A stretch of 64,000 nucleotides of DNA from Gnetum montanum (GCA_015680685.1 MNCI01011056.1:34375-98374); one strand, 5' to 3'. Shown: positions 22,838 through 36,000, counted from the first letter of the stretch. The notes: generated by a model not told the origin, from the letters alone. A program made the numbers and translations.

Positions 22838-23950
22838 ATGGCCCCTCTTTTTTGAAGGTTAGAGGGATTTTCCAAAAGACGTCGACAAAGAATACGAAAC
22901 ACTTGATTGGTAAAAGCACCAACAACGTTCATCAATGGTTACTCAAGTGTCGCGTTGTCAACATAGAAGAGTGAAGATGGAGGAAATGGGAGATAGGATG
23001 GTATATAGTAGGAAACAGGTTCGGGGAAGACGTAAATGAGTAAGGATGTCTTCTTCACACATAAGCAATTAGGCTTTGTCCTACAGGTGCATTAGCATGG
23101 AGTTATGCCGTCATTTTGTAGATGAAGGGGCTGCATAGACGAATTGTGTTGCATCTGCACGGCCTGGGTGAGATGTGTTACACCCATTTTTCCGACCCCA
23201 TTTTTTCTTATGCATCCGTTAGGAGAATTGCGTTACGCCGGTTTATGGAATTGATTGTAATGCGAATGCGGAAAATAAGTGCTGTGTGTGTAGATTTTTG
23301 CAAACGGGAAGCAGATGGTAGAGTTGGAGTACAGTAAGAGGTGAGGGTAGGATTATGAGGGGAATAGGGATGCACTTCTAAGTGTACAAGCTAACCTGAT
23401 CAGCCATTTCAAAATGCTATTTGTACTTCACTGCTCAGATGAATGTACCTTTGAATGACATCCTCGAAGCAAGTAACCTACAACCAAAGAAGAAAATAGA
23501 GGATACCATTGTCCGTGGGAATTGCAGGAGAGGTTGTTGAAACAAGTACTATTAGAGGCGAGATAAATTGATCAGTCCATGAAGGAGGAACTATAGCACG
23601 AGGCCAGATTCTTCATCCTTGATGCTCGGCCCAGCATATCGCCACCAAAGATCATCAGACTTGGCACACCTGACTGATTATGTAAAGGACCAGCTAGATG
23701 AATCTATGAAGCCAGGGCTTGATAGCGATGATGAGTGGAGATTCCCAAAGTCGTAATTGATGAGAAAACCTTTGGGGCTCCGGGCGGTGGAACTAACCTC
23801 TCAGAGGTACCACCACTGAAATAGGTGCAGTGACAGTATCTCCTTCAGCACATCCGAGGAATTAGTAGGATGCCGGTGAGGTAGTGATGCTAGAATTGCT
23901 CCAGCGTCCCCTCCCATGTGTCTTGCAGCTGCACAGAGATAATTGCACTT
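22838..23950 (-). other. E3 polypurine tract and 3' spacer
   Basis: Minus-strand AAAAAAGAGGGGCCAT at 22853-22838 is the polypurine tract adjoining the 3' LTR. The remaining ~1.1 kb has only short, non-conserved open frames and I see no gene in it. Confidence 0.7.
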
Positions 23951-23959
23951 GCTTGAGTT

Positions 23960-24470
23960 ACATGAGAGTAGTTTGTGAGTCCCAGTTTTAAGTCCTGGGA
24001 GACTGTCATTGCTAATTTTAAGTCTCAGCAAACCATGGTCCCAGTTTAAAGTCTGGGTGGACCGAGAAATGCTAGTTTTACATCGTAGTAGATAGTGGCA
24101 GGGCTGATTTATGGTCTCAGTAGACCGTGCTGTGGATGTCAGTTTCATGTCATGACCCAAGGACAGATCTGTGCTGGTTTTACGTCTTAGTAGATGGGTA
24201 CTTACCTTTGCCAGTTTTATGTCATGACGGACAGCCAGTGCAAGTTTAGCATCGTGGCGGACACGTGCAAAAGATGCCAGTTTTTCGTCTTGGCGGACCT
24301 GTACAACATAGCTAGTTTTACGTCATAGCGGATGGTTACAACTTGCCAGTTTTGCGTCATGGCGAATGGTCAGTACCGGTTTAGTGTCATGGTGGACGCG
24401 TGAGGGGAGTGCCAGTTTTATGTCGTGGTGGATGATTGTTGCCAGTCTAGCATCATAGCGGACGATCATG
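23960..24470 (-). repeat. E3 22-bp motif array after integrase
   Basis: About a dozen units, seen on + as CCAGTTTTAAGTC...GAC, CCAGTTTAAAGTC, CCAGTTTTACGTC and CCAGTTTAGCATC, spaced 28-45 bp. It is the counterpart of the array at 10888-11330, in the same orientation relative to pol. Confidence 0.8.
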
Positions 24471-24501
24471 GCCATACCTGATATCCACACTGGAGATGCA
24501 A

Positions 24502-27500
24502 CTATATGTAGTACCGCTTCAGATATATATGACTGACAAGGTTTGGTAACTTGTTGTCGTCGACATCTGCTAACTTTAATGCTCCATTGCTATACGCATC
24601 AGTCACCAAGAAAGGGCCCTCCCAATTTGCAGAGAATTTGCCTACTGGTTCGCGAACAACCTTGAGAACTAAATCTCCTTTCTTGATCGGACACTGCTAA
24701 AGATTGTGATGATGCTTTTGCCTTTGCTTGTCTTGATACTTTTTGATTGTATCAAGCATCTGTATTCGCTTCTCTTCTATTGAGTCCAAATCCATGATCC
24801 GAGAATCGGTGTGTTGAGCCTCATTTATAATCATGGAGAGGACCATTATCAAAGAAGGAATTTGCAACTTGAGGGAAAGCACTGCTTCAGATCCGTAGAC
24901 CAGGCTGTAGGGCGTACTGTCTGTATCCTTCCTACATGTAGTACAATACGCCCATAGCACATAGAGGATTCTTTTGTGCCACCGTCTCTTGTTGCTGTCG
25001 AGCATTTTCTTGAGTAGATTGATGATGACCTTATTTGTTGCTTCATCTTGACCATTCTCTTGCAGGTAGTAGGACGAGGAAAAAGATTGTTTAATGCCAA
25101 GGCTATCACAGAAGGATTTGGTTTCTGTACTACTAAACTGTGGCCCATTGTCAATCACGATAGTCATTGGGAGACCAAATCTGGTTACAATGTTGTCTAA
25201 GATGAAATGGAAAATCTGTTTAGATGTGATCTTCCTTAAAGGAATAGCTTCTACCCACTTCGTGAAGTACTTAGTAGCAGTAATTATGAAGCTATGACCT
25301 ACGGAAGATTTCGGCGTGATGGGACCTATAATGTCTAGTCCTCATCGTTGAAAGGGCAATGTTATTTGAGTCATATGTAACTCTATAGGCAACACATGTA
25401 TAAGATTTGTGTGACGCTGACACGTGTCACAAGTTTTAACCTTTGTTAGGCAATCTTTTTCCATGCGTGGCCAGTAGTACCCTAAGCGGAAAATTTTTGA
25501 AGCCATAACCTGTGGTGCTACATGTCCTCCGCATAATCCCTCGTGAACCTCGCCAATGATATGTTGTGCTTGGTCTTTGTTAACGCACGTAAGCAGCACA
25601 CCATCAAATGAGCGTCTACAGAGAGTACTGTCTCCTATGATTACGTACTGCCTAGCTCACTTGCGGATTGCGTATTTCTGTGCACGTGTCAATTCATGCG
25701 GCAGCTCGCCTTGCAAGAGGTAAGTTTTAATGTTTTCATACCATTCTTGCATGCTTTCTTCAAGAAGAGAAGATATTTGCGTCGCCTAAACGATAGGACC
25801 TGTACAATCTATTATTAAAGTAGGACAAGTGTTGAATAGATGTGAGGGCACGTTTAAGGCCAGCGTAGCCAGTGCATTAGCCAGTGTGTTATCATTTCGT
25901 GGCACATGTTGAGCATCGATGGTCGTGAATTTCTTCAGAAGATCTTTAGCCATATCGTAGTAGGGCTGTAGATGTACAGCTTTGCAGGTGTAGACTCCTA
26001 TGATCTAATTGATGATAAGCATCGAATCACCCCTAATTGCCAAGTGTCAAACATCGAGTTCGCTTGCAGCTAGTAATCCTCTAAGGAGCCCCTCGTACTC
26101 TGCCACATTGTTCGTATAGGGGAAGGGTAAGCGATAAGCATGAAGACGCACATCCTTAGATGATAGCGTAATAACGGTGGCAGCATTGCCACCTCTAGCG
26201 GTTGAAGCTCTGTCGAAATACAACGTCGCTTCGGGGCCTATTAAGACAGGGCTTACACTATGTACATATTCGTCTGGAAATTTAGGTTCTATGGTTGCCT
26301 GACTGTCAATAGGAGATGTTACTAATTGGTCGGCTATCGCTTGGCCCTTCGTAGAAGATTGGCCAATGTAATGCAGATCGAATCCTACCGTGATAGCCTT
26401 CCAACGAGCTATTTTGCTACTTTCGTATAAGTTATGCGTAATGGCCCTAAGGATGTTATTTTTACAGATGATATTAACTTGGCTATGGAAAAGATAATTT
26501 CTACACTTTTTGAGTGTAAATACTAATGCTAAGCAGTTACGTTCTACTTCGTTGTACCTCGTTTCATACGCACATAGAGCGTGACTTAGGTAGTAGATGG
26601 GTACTTCCGACCCATCATCCCTCCGTTGACAGAGTAATGCTGCTAAGGCTACGTTTGAAGTTGCGAGATAGATATAGAATGGTTGATCCCTTTGCAGTGG
26701 GAAAACTATTGGCAAGCATTGAAGCTCCTGCTTCAAGCTATCGAACGCACGCTGACAATTGTCCGTCCATTCAAAATTAACCCCCTTTTTAAGCAAATGT
26801 TGCATAGGATGTAACTTGTCGGTTAATCTCAAGATGAATCTCCTGATAAACTACAACCTCCCCTGTAATCCACATAATTGCTTAAGACTTGTAGGGGGTG
26901 TCAATTCAACAATGGCTTTGACTTTATCAGGGTCTATGCATATGCTAGCTTCCGATACCACAAAACCTAGCATGTGTCGAGTTTTGACTCCGAACATACA
27001 CTTTTTTGGGTTAAGTTAGAGGTCATATTTAGAGCATCTTTTGAGGACTAACTCCAGATCCTCTGAATGATCTTCAGACTTTAAATACTTAATAGATATA
27101 TCGTCGACATAATCATTCAGCCTTCCTAAGAGGTAATCACTAAAGATATATGTCATAGCTCGTTGATATGTTGCTCTGGCATTTTTTAAGCCAAAAGACA
27201 TCATGGTGTAGCAAAAGGTCCCCCAGGGTGTCATAAATGTCATCGTTAACTAGTGTGTTGGGTTAATGTGTATTTGATTGTAGCCTGAGAAGCCATCCAT
27301 GAAGGACAAAAGCGCATATCCAGCGGTTGTATCCACCAATTGATCGATACTCGGCAATGGGAAGTTATCCTTGATTGTAGCCTTGTTCAATTCCCGGAAG
27401 TCTATACAAATGCGTATTCCTCCAATTTTTTTGGGAACTACTACAATATTGGATACCCAGTTTGAGTAATCAACCACGTGAATAAAACCTGCCTGGTACA

Positions 27501-27969
27501 GCTTAGTGATTTCATCACGTACTGCTAGAGCAACTTCTAGCTTGATCTTTTGTGCTTTTTGTCTAACGACTTTGATATGAGGATCTTTGATTATGTTGTG
27601 TTGAATTAATCTTGGGTCTAATCCTGGCATATCCTTGTATGACCATACAAACACCGTAATGTTATCCTGGAGAACCTGTTTTATGTTATCACTTGCCTTT
27701 TGGTCTAATAAAGAGCTAACCTTGAGATTTTTAGTCTCACCCCTATGCGTAACCACAGAGACCTCGTTGAGTGGATCTTTGGTTACATCCCCAGCTTCCA
27801 GATCTAGCATGCGTGTCGATTTCTCTGGCCAGTCTAGAGATGTTTCCGATGTGGCTATGATTGCATCATTAAGGGCTAGGTTGGTTTGTATTAGTGCGGG
27901 GTCACACTGTCTAATAATTTCACCATGTGAGCTTGTTAAAACTAGTGGTGCAGACAAAATTTCGTCCAT
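24502..27969 (-). pseudogene. pol: E3 pol: RT, dual RNase H, integrase
   Basis: Starts at the ATG at 27969 (MDEILSAPLVLTSSHG) and ends at a TAG at 24502-24504 after YLKRYYI. RT is undeleted: WVSNIVVVPKKIGGIRICIDFRELNK, FMDGFSGYNQ, TPWGTFCYTMMSFGLKNA and YVDD near 27100. First RNase H: FYIYLATSNVALAALLCQRR to ERNCLALVFTLKKC. Second RNase H: LYFDRASTARGG (Gly to Arg) and NNVAEYEGLLRGL, then a stop near 26047. Integrase: HEGLCGGHVAPQVM, CDTCQRH and IDNGPQFSS with the E in NGQDEATNK. Stops split it into four or five open blocks (27969-27250, 27243-27016, 26832-26047, 25599-25342, 25167-24697), so the protein is not made whole. Confidence 0.9.
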
Positions 27970-28308
27970 CTATGAATTATCTTGCAAAAGTGTCAAATGC
28001 AAAAGTAATTAGAAAGATACTAAGTTTGGTGTGATAAGTGTTGAACGAATAACACTTAGTGTAGTGTACAGGAAGTGACGTGATGTTGTTGTGTAAAGGT
28101 AACTAAATTTTAAAGTTTGTGAACAACCTGTAATTAATGAGACCTGATTACGAGGAGATAAGATATAGTAGTTTAGGGTCGTTTCAGACCGTAATGCGTG
28201 TGATATCTGGCACAATTAATGCCTTGATCCTCGGGTTCCAGCTCATACTGACACCAACATTTGGGAAAGTCTCATTGAAATCAGGTATCAAGTTAGTTCA
28301 ATTTTGCA

Positions 28309-28316
28309 TATAAGTA
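28309..28316 (+). promoter_or_regulatory. TATA-like box of the E3 antisense gene
   Basis: GCATATAAGTAAGC, about 155 bp upstream of the exon 1 ATG at 28466. Position and orientation match the box in E1. Confidence 0.5.
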
Positions 28317-28465
28317 AGCAGTTTTCAGTAAGAACGGGTTGTTGACTGTCGCGAATTCAAATTTCTAACTGTTACAAAGTGAGAGGAAGAGGAGCGGAAG
28401 ATTAGAGCATGTAGTTTGCTAAGACGTGAAAGTGCGAAAATGTGAAGGTTTTTGAAATTGTAACA

Positions 28466-31400
28466 ATGGCACCTATAGTGAAACGAAGGAACGCAAAATT
28501 GACTAAAATAGATGAGGTGCAAGAGAATCTGCAGCATGCTTCACAGGCGGTGGTCGAAGTGAGGGACCCTATGCCTTTGAACGGGTAGGCCATTCCTTGC
28601 GTACTTGTATTGTTTTAGTAGTGTTTATTCCTGTAGTGTTATTCATGTAAATGAGGATTTTAGACTATGGACCTTGCGTTAAGATGAGGGTTTAATGGGG
28701 TGCATTTATCGTCGTTGTCAAGGACAAACCTTACGCTGTTGCAAGGGTTTAGGTGATTTCGGCATGAATAGTTAAGCGTAATTTGTAGGTTTCCTGTATT
28801 TAAACATGCAAATATGAATCTAGACGTTGATTCATTTATTGTGTTTTCTGTACAGTGTTATGCTAAGGCCTGTCTTGATCGTCTTAGATATCGTTGGGAT
28901 TTTATGCTGCATAAACCCAATCGTGCCTAATGTCCCTCCCCCACAAACTTGGTTGCATGGGAAGGCCATATGGTTTCGAAAGGACGCGCTGGAGTTTCTG
29001 CAGTTTTTACTGCGTAACTACAACGTTATTATATGGTCTAATTTGTCAGGAGATATTGTTGGTGCCATTTTGGAGCACCTGTTAGTGGGTTCCACACAGG
29101 GAATTTTGGCTTTCTTGATAGAGGGAGTCATCGATACTAGGCGTCTTGAAGACCGAGAGCTTAGCGCCCGAGGTTTGAGGTGCTTAGGTTGGATCTGCGA
29201 AATGGCCCAGTTTAGTTGCTACCACCCATACAACACTTTTTTCGTGGTCTGTCATGTCTTGACCTACTTCCAGAACCCACCAGGAACAGTGTACTACTCA
29301 GGCTGCTAAGTGGTTTTGTTGGCTATATTGTCATTATCTGTCTATTATCTAATTTTTTGTGAAGTGTAAGATAAGCTTATGTGGTATGGTATAGGTTTTT
29401 TATCCATGAGAACAGGTTAGTAGGCGATGGTGATACCTTAACTTGGACTGAAATGACAATAAAGGCGTTTACCTCTACTAGTAATGTATGCACTGTTGTT
29501 ATGGGGCAGATCGGCTTCGACATTCATGAATACCCCACCTGTTATGCTGCCTCTTTTGATAATTGCCAGAATCTCGAGTGGCTACATGACAACTGGACTT
29601 TGGATCCGCCCCTTACCGTTGCGGACGTGCAGAGGAAACTTCCTCCATTTCCCTTGCCATTTGGACCTGGTAAAACTGCTGCGTATTCTATTGTTGCGTG
29701 GTGTAATTGTGAATTGTGAATGTTGTGTAATAGTTTTTATGTCTGACCTGTGTCTTACATTGTTCAGTCAGGGAATCCTGGGAGATTACCCTTACAATTT
29801 CCGACCACGAGGTGAATACCATCCACTTCCGCTACGACGACATCAAGGATGCGCAACGCTGGCTCGGCCACGCGGTGGCCCTAGTTGCAGTGGTCACCAA
29901 GATATGAGAAGCGAGGCTAACACATTTATTTTTAGCCACGACTCCTAATGTCCCCGCCAGTGAAATGTTAACGCTGGTCAACTCCTTCAGCGAAAGGGCA
30001 GAGCGTTTTTGCACGCGCGTGCATCACGTACGTGTAAGTTTTGACATTGACGCTTATCTCTTTGAAGACCTTTTCGGCATCCCCTCTAATGGCCTTCCCA
30101 TAGAGGAAAAGGTGAAGAGGATTCTCTCTTGTTAGGAGTGGTTGGAGGAGTGGGTAGGGGTCAACAAGGAGACTAAAGGGATCCCGTGTAAAAGAATCAC
30201 ACTAGAAATCGCCAAGACAGTTTATCCCCTTTTCCGGGCCCGAGCTTTTCCCAAAACGCTCTCACAGGGGAGATTCTTTTCCATAGAGCAAACCCGTATT
30301 ATGTGGGAGGTTATCGAAGAAGGGACCTTTTTCAACTGGGCAAGCTATTTTTTTGAGGGGCTACGCACTGAGATGATTAGGCTTCGCAAGAAGATCGAGT
30401 CTCGTTTCAACGTGCATTACGCCTTCTTCATAGCATGCGTTCTGCATTTTACTGAATTCTTGGTCATCCAAAGAAATGGGATCTGGGTGCAGCAATACCG
30501 AGACCAGCTATCCAGACCTTGGATTACCAACATTTTCAGCACTACCCATGGATAGGATCCCCTAGAAGGGATTGGGGACTCTCTGTCTATAATGACTAGA
30601 GATTTGGCGGCGTCTCGAATGCGAGGCCCCAACAGCGTAGGCGGGATAATGCCTACTTACATTGGCGATGCCTCATGAGGGAAACTTTTGGCGGTGGAAA
30701 TTGTAGAACATTCAGCTTGGCGTAAAAGGCTTCAGATAACCGAGGCCTCTGCAGAGCCTGAGAGTGGCACAGGTCAAACTGTGGAAGTCAGAGTTCAGCA
30801 GAGTAAACCTCCACCTGGTAAGCATGGAAGAAATGTATTGAAAGTTGTATTATGCAATGTTTATTTAGGATATTTTGAATGTTATTAAGTGTATTATGTG
30901 ATATGACCAGAGAAAGTTATGGAGCAGCTGACCCCTAAAACAGGGGCAATGATATTATGTCGCAGGGAAGGGGCCTCGATTTTAGAAAAAGAGGCCCCAG
31001 CTGTTAAGGTAGGCCCTAGCTATTGGGATGAACGACGCACAAACTCTTGTGCGTGAAGAGAGAAAGGAGGCAGAAGATGTTGGCGAGCTCCCCACTGTTA
31101 CTAGTAGAGGTAATGAGCATGTTGGAAAGTTTGTAGAATTCTGTTAATAATTAGAGTTTCTAACTTGACTATGCTACGAGAGAAGAGGACACGTCCATGT
31201 TCGCCGCTGTGAGCAGAGCATGGAGAGACATTCCTGATAAGTTCACCTTCATGGAAGGCATTGTCAACGATATGATCGAGTGCCTCGAGCGCGTCGATCC
31301 TGAAGCTGGTACGTTGTAGCTATGATAGGTTTATTTTATCATTTTAGTGGTAATGTGTCATATACATTGATAATGTTTGCTGTTAGGAGCTTGCCTTTGA

Positions 31401-32518
31401 TGGAACCCAATGAAGCCCATTGATCTGGACATAGTGGAGCCTCCATCTGATGGGGTAGTCGTGCCATGCCACATTTATGAAGAGATGTGTAAATGTTCAT
31501 TACGCTCGACACGCTCCTTATGGGAGAGTAAGGGTATAAATGAAAACCTCTAGAAAAGGGTGCAGAGGTTAGGGAAGAGGAATGAGTCTCTGACAAAAGA
31601 GGTCAGGGACCTAAATTCGCGATGCGAGTTCCTACAGGCATGGGAAACAAGTAACGAGGACTGGCGTACCACTGTTATTGACTACTCACGTTATTGGACT
31701 ACAATCAAGAACAACGTGCAAACCAATCTGGCGTTGGTGGAGTAGCAGATGCAGATAGAGCTGTTAGCTCAGAAAAGCCAAGATTGGAGGGACTACTGTG
31801 CAAGTGTGTAAGAATGGGGGCAGAAGGAAAAGGACCACAAACATTTGTATAAGCGAGAAAGTATCGCTTATCATCAATATTATCTTGATTCTGCCGTTGA
31901 AGCCCAGTCCTTGCGAGTCTTCCTGGACATCATTGGGGCATCTGAAGCCTTTAAGAAATTTTAAGAGCAGGTGACTATAAGTGCATCCCTGGAAAGGGAG
32001 GTGACTCTCCCCGGGGGCCAGACTACCGTCCCTACTTTCTTCCCTGACCCACCTCGCTGGACTAGCATGGAGAAAGGGAAGGTGAAGGCTGGAGCTGCTC
32101 TGGGAGATGAAGTGTCGTCTGAACTGACTGAGGATGAAATCATGGAGCGTCTATGGGCTGGCTTGGAAAAGCTTCCCTTTGCTACGAAAGCAGGTCCATC
32201 GCGAGTAAGTTTAATCATGACTAAGTCTAAATTTTCTGATTGCGTTGTCAAGTTTTATTTTGCTAATATGTTCTCTATATCTAGGTACTCGAAGAGGATA
32301 AAGAAGGCGAGCTAGCTGAGGAGCAAGTACAAGAAGAGGGGCGTAGTGATAAAGAGTGTCCTCCTATGGAGCCGGTGCAAGAGCAAGAACCTCATGAAGA
32401 TGAAATTCCTCATGAAGGAATACTTCCCAGAAGAGAAGGCCCACTAGAGGATGATTTATTAGGACTAGAGCTGGACTTGATAGATACTAGTGACAGTGGC
32501 ATTAGAGGAGATGCGTAA
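28466..32518 (+). CDS. E3 antisense 8-exon gene (best preserved copy)
   Basis: Exons: 28466-28584, 28856-29305, 29395-29669, 29768-30817, 30911-31109, ~31181-31308, 31387-32204, 32285-32518, about 1,090 codons in all. Introns end TACAG, ATAG, TCAG, CCAG, GAG, TTAG and CTAG. Donors are GTAGGC, a decayed CTAAGT, GTAAAA, GTAAGC, GTAATG, GTACGT and GTAAGT. Exon 1 starts MAPIVKRRNAKLTKIDEV. Exon 2 (residues ~40-190) has LIVLDIVGILC and KAIWFRKDALEFLQFLL with VIIWSN, an FCP1/NIF-like signature with one catalytic Asp. Exon 4 (~280-630) has YLFEDLFGIPSNGLPIEE, RFFSIEQTRIMWEVIEEG and HAFFIA-type segments of unknown family. Exon 7 has a coiled coil and LTEDEIMERLWAGLEKLPF. Exon 8 is acidic. A few in-frame stops exist. 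Role unknown. Confidence 0.78.
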
Positions 32519-32694
32519 TTGTGGTTTACGCATGGTTTTATTGATTGGAGTCAACAATGGTTATGGGAATGACTGAAAGACTAGCTATAAGATTTTATGA
32601 CAATTTTAAATGTTATATTTTTTTTTGTCTTTTGCATTTTTATCTGTAAAGTGTAAGCATAGTTGTTCACGATTTTGCCTAAGTTATGTTACGA

Positions 32695-32845
32695 CGGAAT
32701 GAAACTGCTAGTTTAAGGCCATAGCGGGCCATCACGGGAGTTTGCGTAATCTGAAAACTAGTTTAAGGCCATTACGGGCCATGGCTAGTTTTAGGCCATT
32801 GCGGGCCGTGGCTAGTTTTAGGCCATTGCGGGCCATTTTGCGTAA
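32695..32845 (-). repeat. E3 22-bp motif array before the antisense gene 3' end (4 copies)
   Basis: Seen on + as CTAGTTTaAGGCCATnrCGGGCC at about 32709, 32758, 32785 and 32813. It lies between the antisense stop (32518) and the protease stop (33070). Flanking sequence to 33070 shows no gene. Confidence 0.8.
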
Positions 32846-33069
32846 TATTGAAAGTGTAATGGATGGTAATGTATTTTTCTGCGTAATTCGGCTAAAGTGA
32901 TCAAAAGGCATAAATAGCGTACATAAAAGAAATGTGATAGCAGAAGGAATGACAAGCGTAAACATTGAAAATTTCTATAGCATAAATATGCATTGGATGA
33001 AAATGGACTGCTAAGTGTAAACAACGATAATTGGTAAAAACATAGGAATGCGCGTAAATGCCATTCAGT

Positions 33070-36000
33070 TTAACCACTAATTCGCAATTGTTTCTTAATG
33101 GCCTTTACGTTCAGTGTTGTGTAAGGCTGGAGGGATTTACAGTCTGACTCCTCCATGCCACCATCTTGAAATGGTAGGTTGGCCCAGGCTAGACTGTCAT
33201 CTTTGGTTTCGGTTTGTTGAGGGATTTGGAGATGGGTCTGATCATCTAATGTTTCTATCTCTGAACCCCGTTCTTCCTCAATGTTGTTGACAGTCGTGGG
33301 GGTGATTTCATCATTGCGTATTACGACCTCCCCTCCTGCATAGTGTAGGTGTATTTCCTAATGTATCGGTGATGAAACCGCCCTCAGCTGGGCTAGCCAG
33401 GACCTCCCTAAGATCAAGTTGAAGCCAGGCATCTCCTTGATGACTAGGAATGTGGCATCCATTGGGAATTGATCTCCTACCATAAACTCGACACGCACCA
33501 TCCCCTTGACCTAAACCCTTCCTTCATTGAACGAATTTATGCATGTTGTCATTGTGGGAATGATCTCGTCGACCAGCCCCAACCTATCCACGATGGGATA
33601 AGGAATGACATTTGCAGCTGCGCCGTTGTTCACATGTACCCTCTGGATCAGGTACTGACCAATCCAAATGGTGATGAACATGGGTTCAGTTGTCACCTGA
33701 CCTTTCTCAGGATCATCTTTGATGGACTCGTCATGAAAGGTTAGCGAGGTAGGCTTAGGTTGTCCAGCTTCGGAAGGAAACATGACAGCGTGTATCACTT
33801 CTTCCCCCGCTAGTAAGCTTTCATCCATAGGTATGGATGTCAGCATGCAGACCATAGCCTCATGGTGTTCTTGGGATGTCATGAGTAGGTCATAAAGGCT
33901 CAACATTGTATTTTTTTCTTTTAGAGCCTATTTGACTTGAGTGAATGCGTCGAGAAGATTCCTCTCTTGGCTAGATTGTTTATTCCCCTTGTCTTCTTCC
34001 ATTCGTCCCAAGAGACGAATCTCCCGAGGTTAAATGACGTCAGTCGGGGGGTTGTTCTTTTTCTTGCCGAGAGGAGGTGGCTGCGTTTCTGCACCTTTAT
34101 CCTGCCTCTAAGGTACAGACGAAGGCACAGAGGCTAGGGGCCTAGGCTTACGGAAGCTGAGCATAGAGTGGTCTTTTGTAGTGTTAACAGATGTGTCCTT
34201 TCCCTTTTGTTCGTCAGTTAGTGGTTGGCAGTTTTGATTAGAGGCCTACCCCTACGTGAGAGGAGTAGCCAGTGGTTTTGGCGCTCTGATAATGAAAGGA
34301 GCCCTATGCGTGGGCGCGGACGAGATTGTGGCTTTGCTGTTACTACGTGGCTGAGTGGCATTCTGAGAAGGTGCCCAAATGATAAAGGGTGGCCTTGAGA
34401 CACCACTAGCTGTTGATGAAAGGTTTGCCCCCCTTGGTGAGCTGGTAGGTACACGGAAAACAAAAGGTTGTTTGGGTTGTGTCTTCCTCTCACTGTCTAT
34501 ACTCACCACATTGATCGTATAGGGTGAATCCTTTGCATTCAACGGATCCTTATACATGTGCAATGCATAGTTTTTCGGACACATCGCACTACTATCGTCC
34601 AGTTTCAAATGACCGTCGTCGATCATGCGTTGAATGTCGTCCTTCAATGCCCAGCAGTAATGTGTGTCGTGACACCACAACTGGTGGTAGTCACAGAAAC
34701 GGTCCAGCCTGAAAGATTTCGAAACTGGTGGTTTTTTAGGTAGGGCTAAAGAAGGATTCTTTAGTAGTTCACAATGACATCTGTGATGCTTCAGAGCTTC
34801 TTCGGATACCCTTTTGGGTTGAATGTATCCGGCCCCTAACAATTGTTTCAACAGTTCTGAATGTTTTACATGCAAGGTTGTATACTTCGAGCGGTCTTTA
34901 CGCTAAAAGTTTGGTTTTGGCTGGGGGGCCCTTCAGGGGCAGCTGTGTCTTGGCTGGTGCTACCAACATTGGCCGTGGTCTCAGGAGGCGTCATAGGTGC
35001 CTTCTTGTTCTTGTTCTTTGTACCCTCATCTAGTGCAGCTACTGTCGTTTTCATCGCTTTACCTTTCTCCTTGCCTTTCTTGTGAGCGTTTTTGTAGGCG
35101 ACATACGCCGGGTCTTTGTTGGCCTCCGCAGCATCTTGGATGCTTCTAGTTTGAGCGAAGGCCTGATGTAAAGAGTTAGGGGAAAGATAATATAGCTTTG
35201 ACTTGATAAATTCATTGACTGCTCCTTTGAAGATGGTTAGTAAGTGTGACTCTGCGATTGGCTCACTGATTTCATTCAAAGTAGCATTCCAACGTTGTAT
35301 GAACTTCTGGACTAGTTCGAGAGGATCTTTTTTCACTCCCATGAGTTGATCTAACATGACTTCCAGCTTTAATTTGTATTTAAAGAGAGTCACAAATTGT
35401 GTCAGAAGCTCTTCCAAGGTTGAAATGGAAGAGCGTGGGAGGGCTCGATACCAAATTAGAGCTTTCCCTGTTAGAGACATAGCAAAGACGCAGATAATCA
35501 TGTGAGGACACTTTTGTAGCAATAAGGATTCAGATCTAAAGGTGACCAAGTGAGCGTTAGGATCCCCCTCCCGATTATACTTGGTAAAATGAGGTAAGGA
35601 CATCCCTGGCAGCAACGACAACAAGGGGACCGCTGGACTAATGGGATCATCTTGGTAGAAGTCCATGATCTGTACAGTGTCTGAGCCAGTGGCCTTAAGA
35701 TGCCTAACCTCCTCAGTGGAGGTTTGAATAAGTAAAAGGGCTTGGTCTAGACCTGTTGATGGAGGTGTCTGTGTAGGAGGAGTAGGAGGCTAACCTGGGA
35801 AACCAAGGGGTTGACCTGGAAAAGCTGCGCCAGGTAGTGGAAATGGTGGGGCGGGGATCCCTTCAGGAAGGGGGGGCCTGTGAAGACTAAAACCCACCAT
35901 TTTGAGAAGAGAAGTTAGCTGCCTCCTACTGCGCAGGAAGAGGATAGGGATATTGTGGGATCATCTGCAGAATATGCATTGCGGGTGCAACCGAGGGTTG

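Noticed and set aside
34861-35085. Hydrophobic + strand open frame that resembles a membrane protein
   Set aside because: It is the complement of the Lys/Ala/Pro-rich Gag linker of E3.
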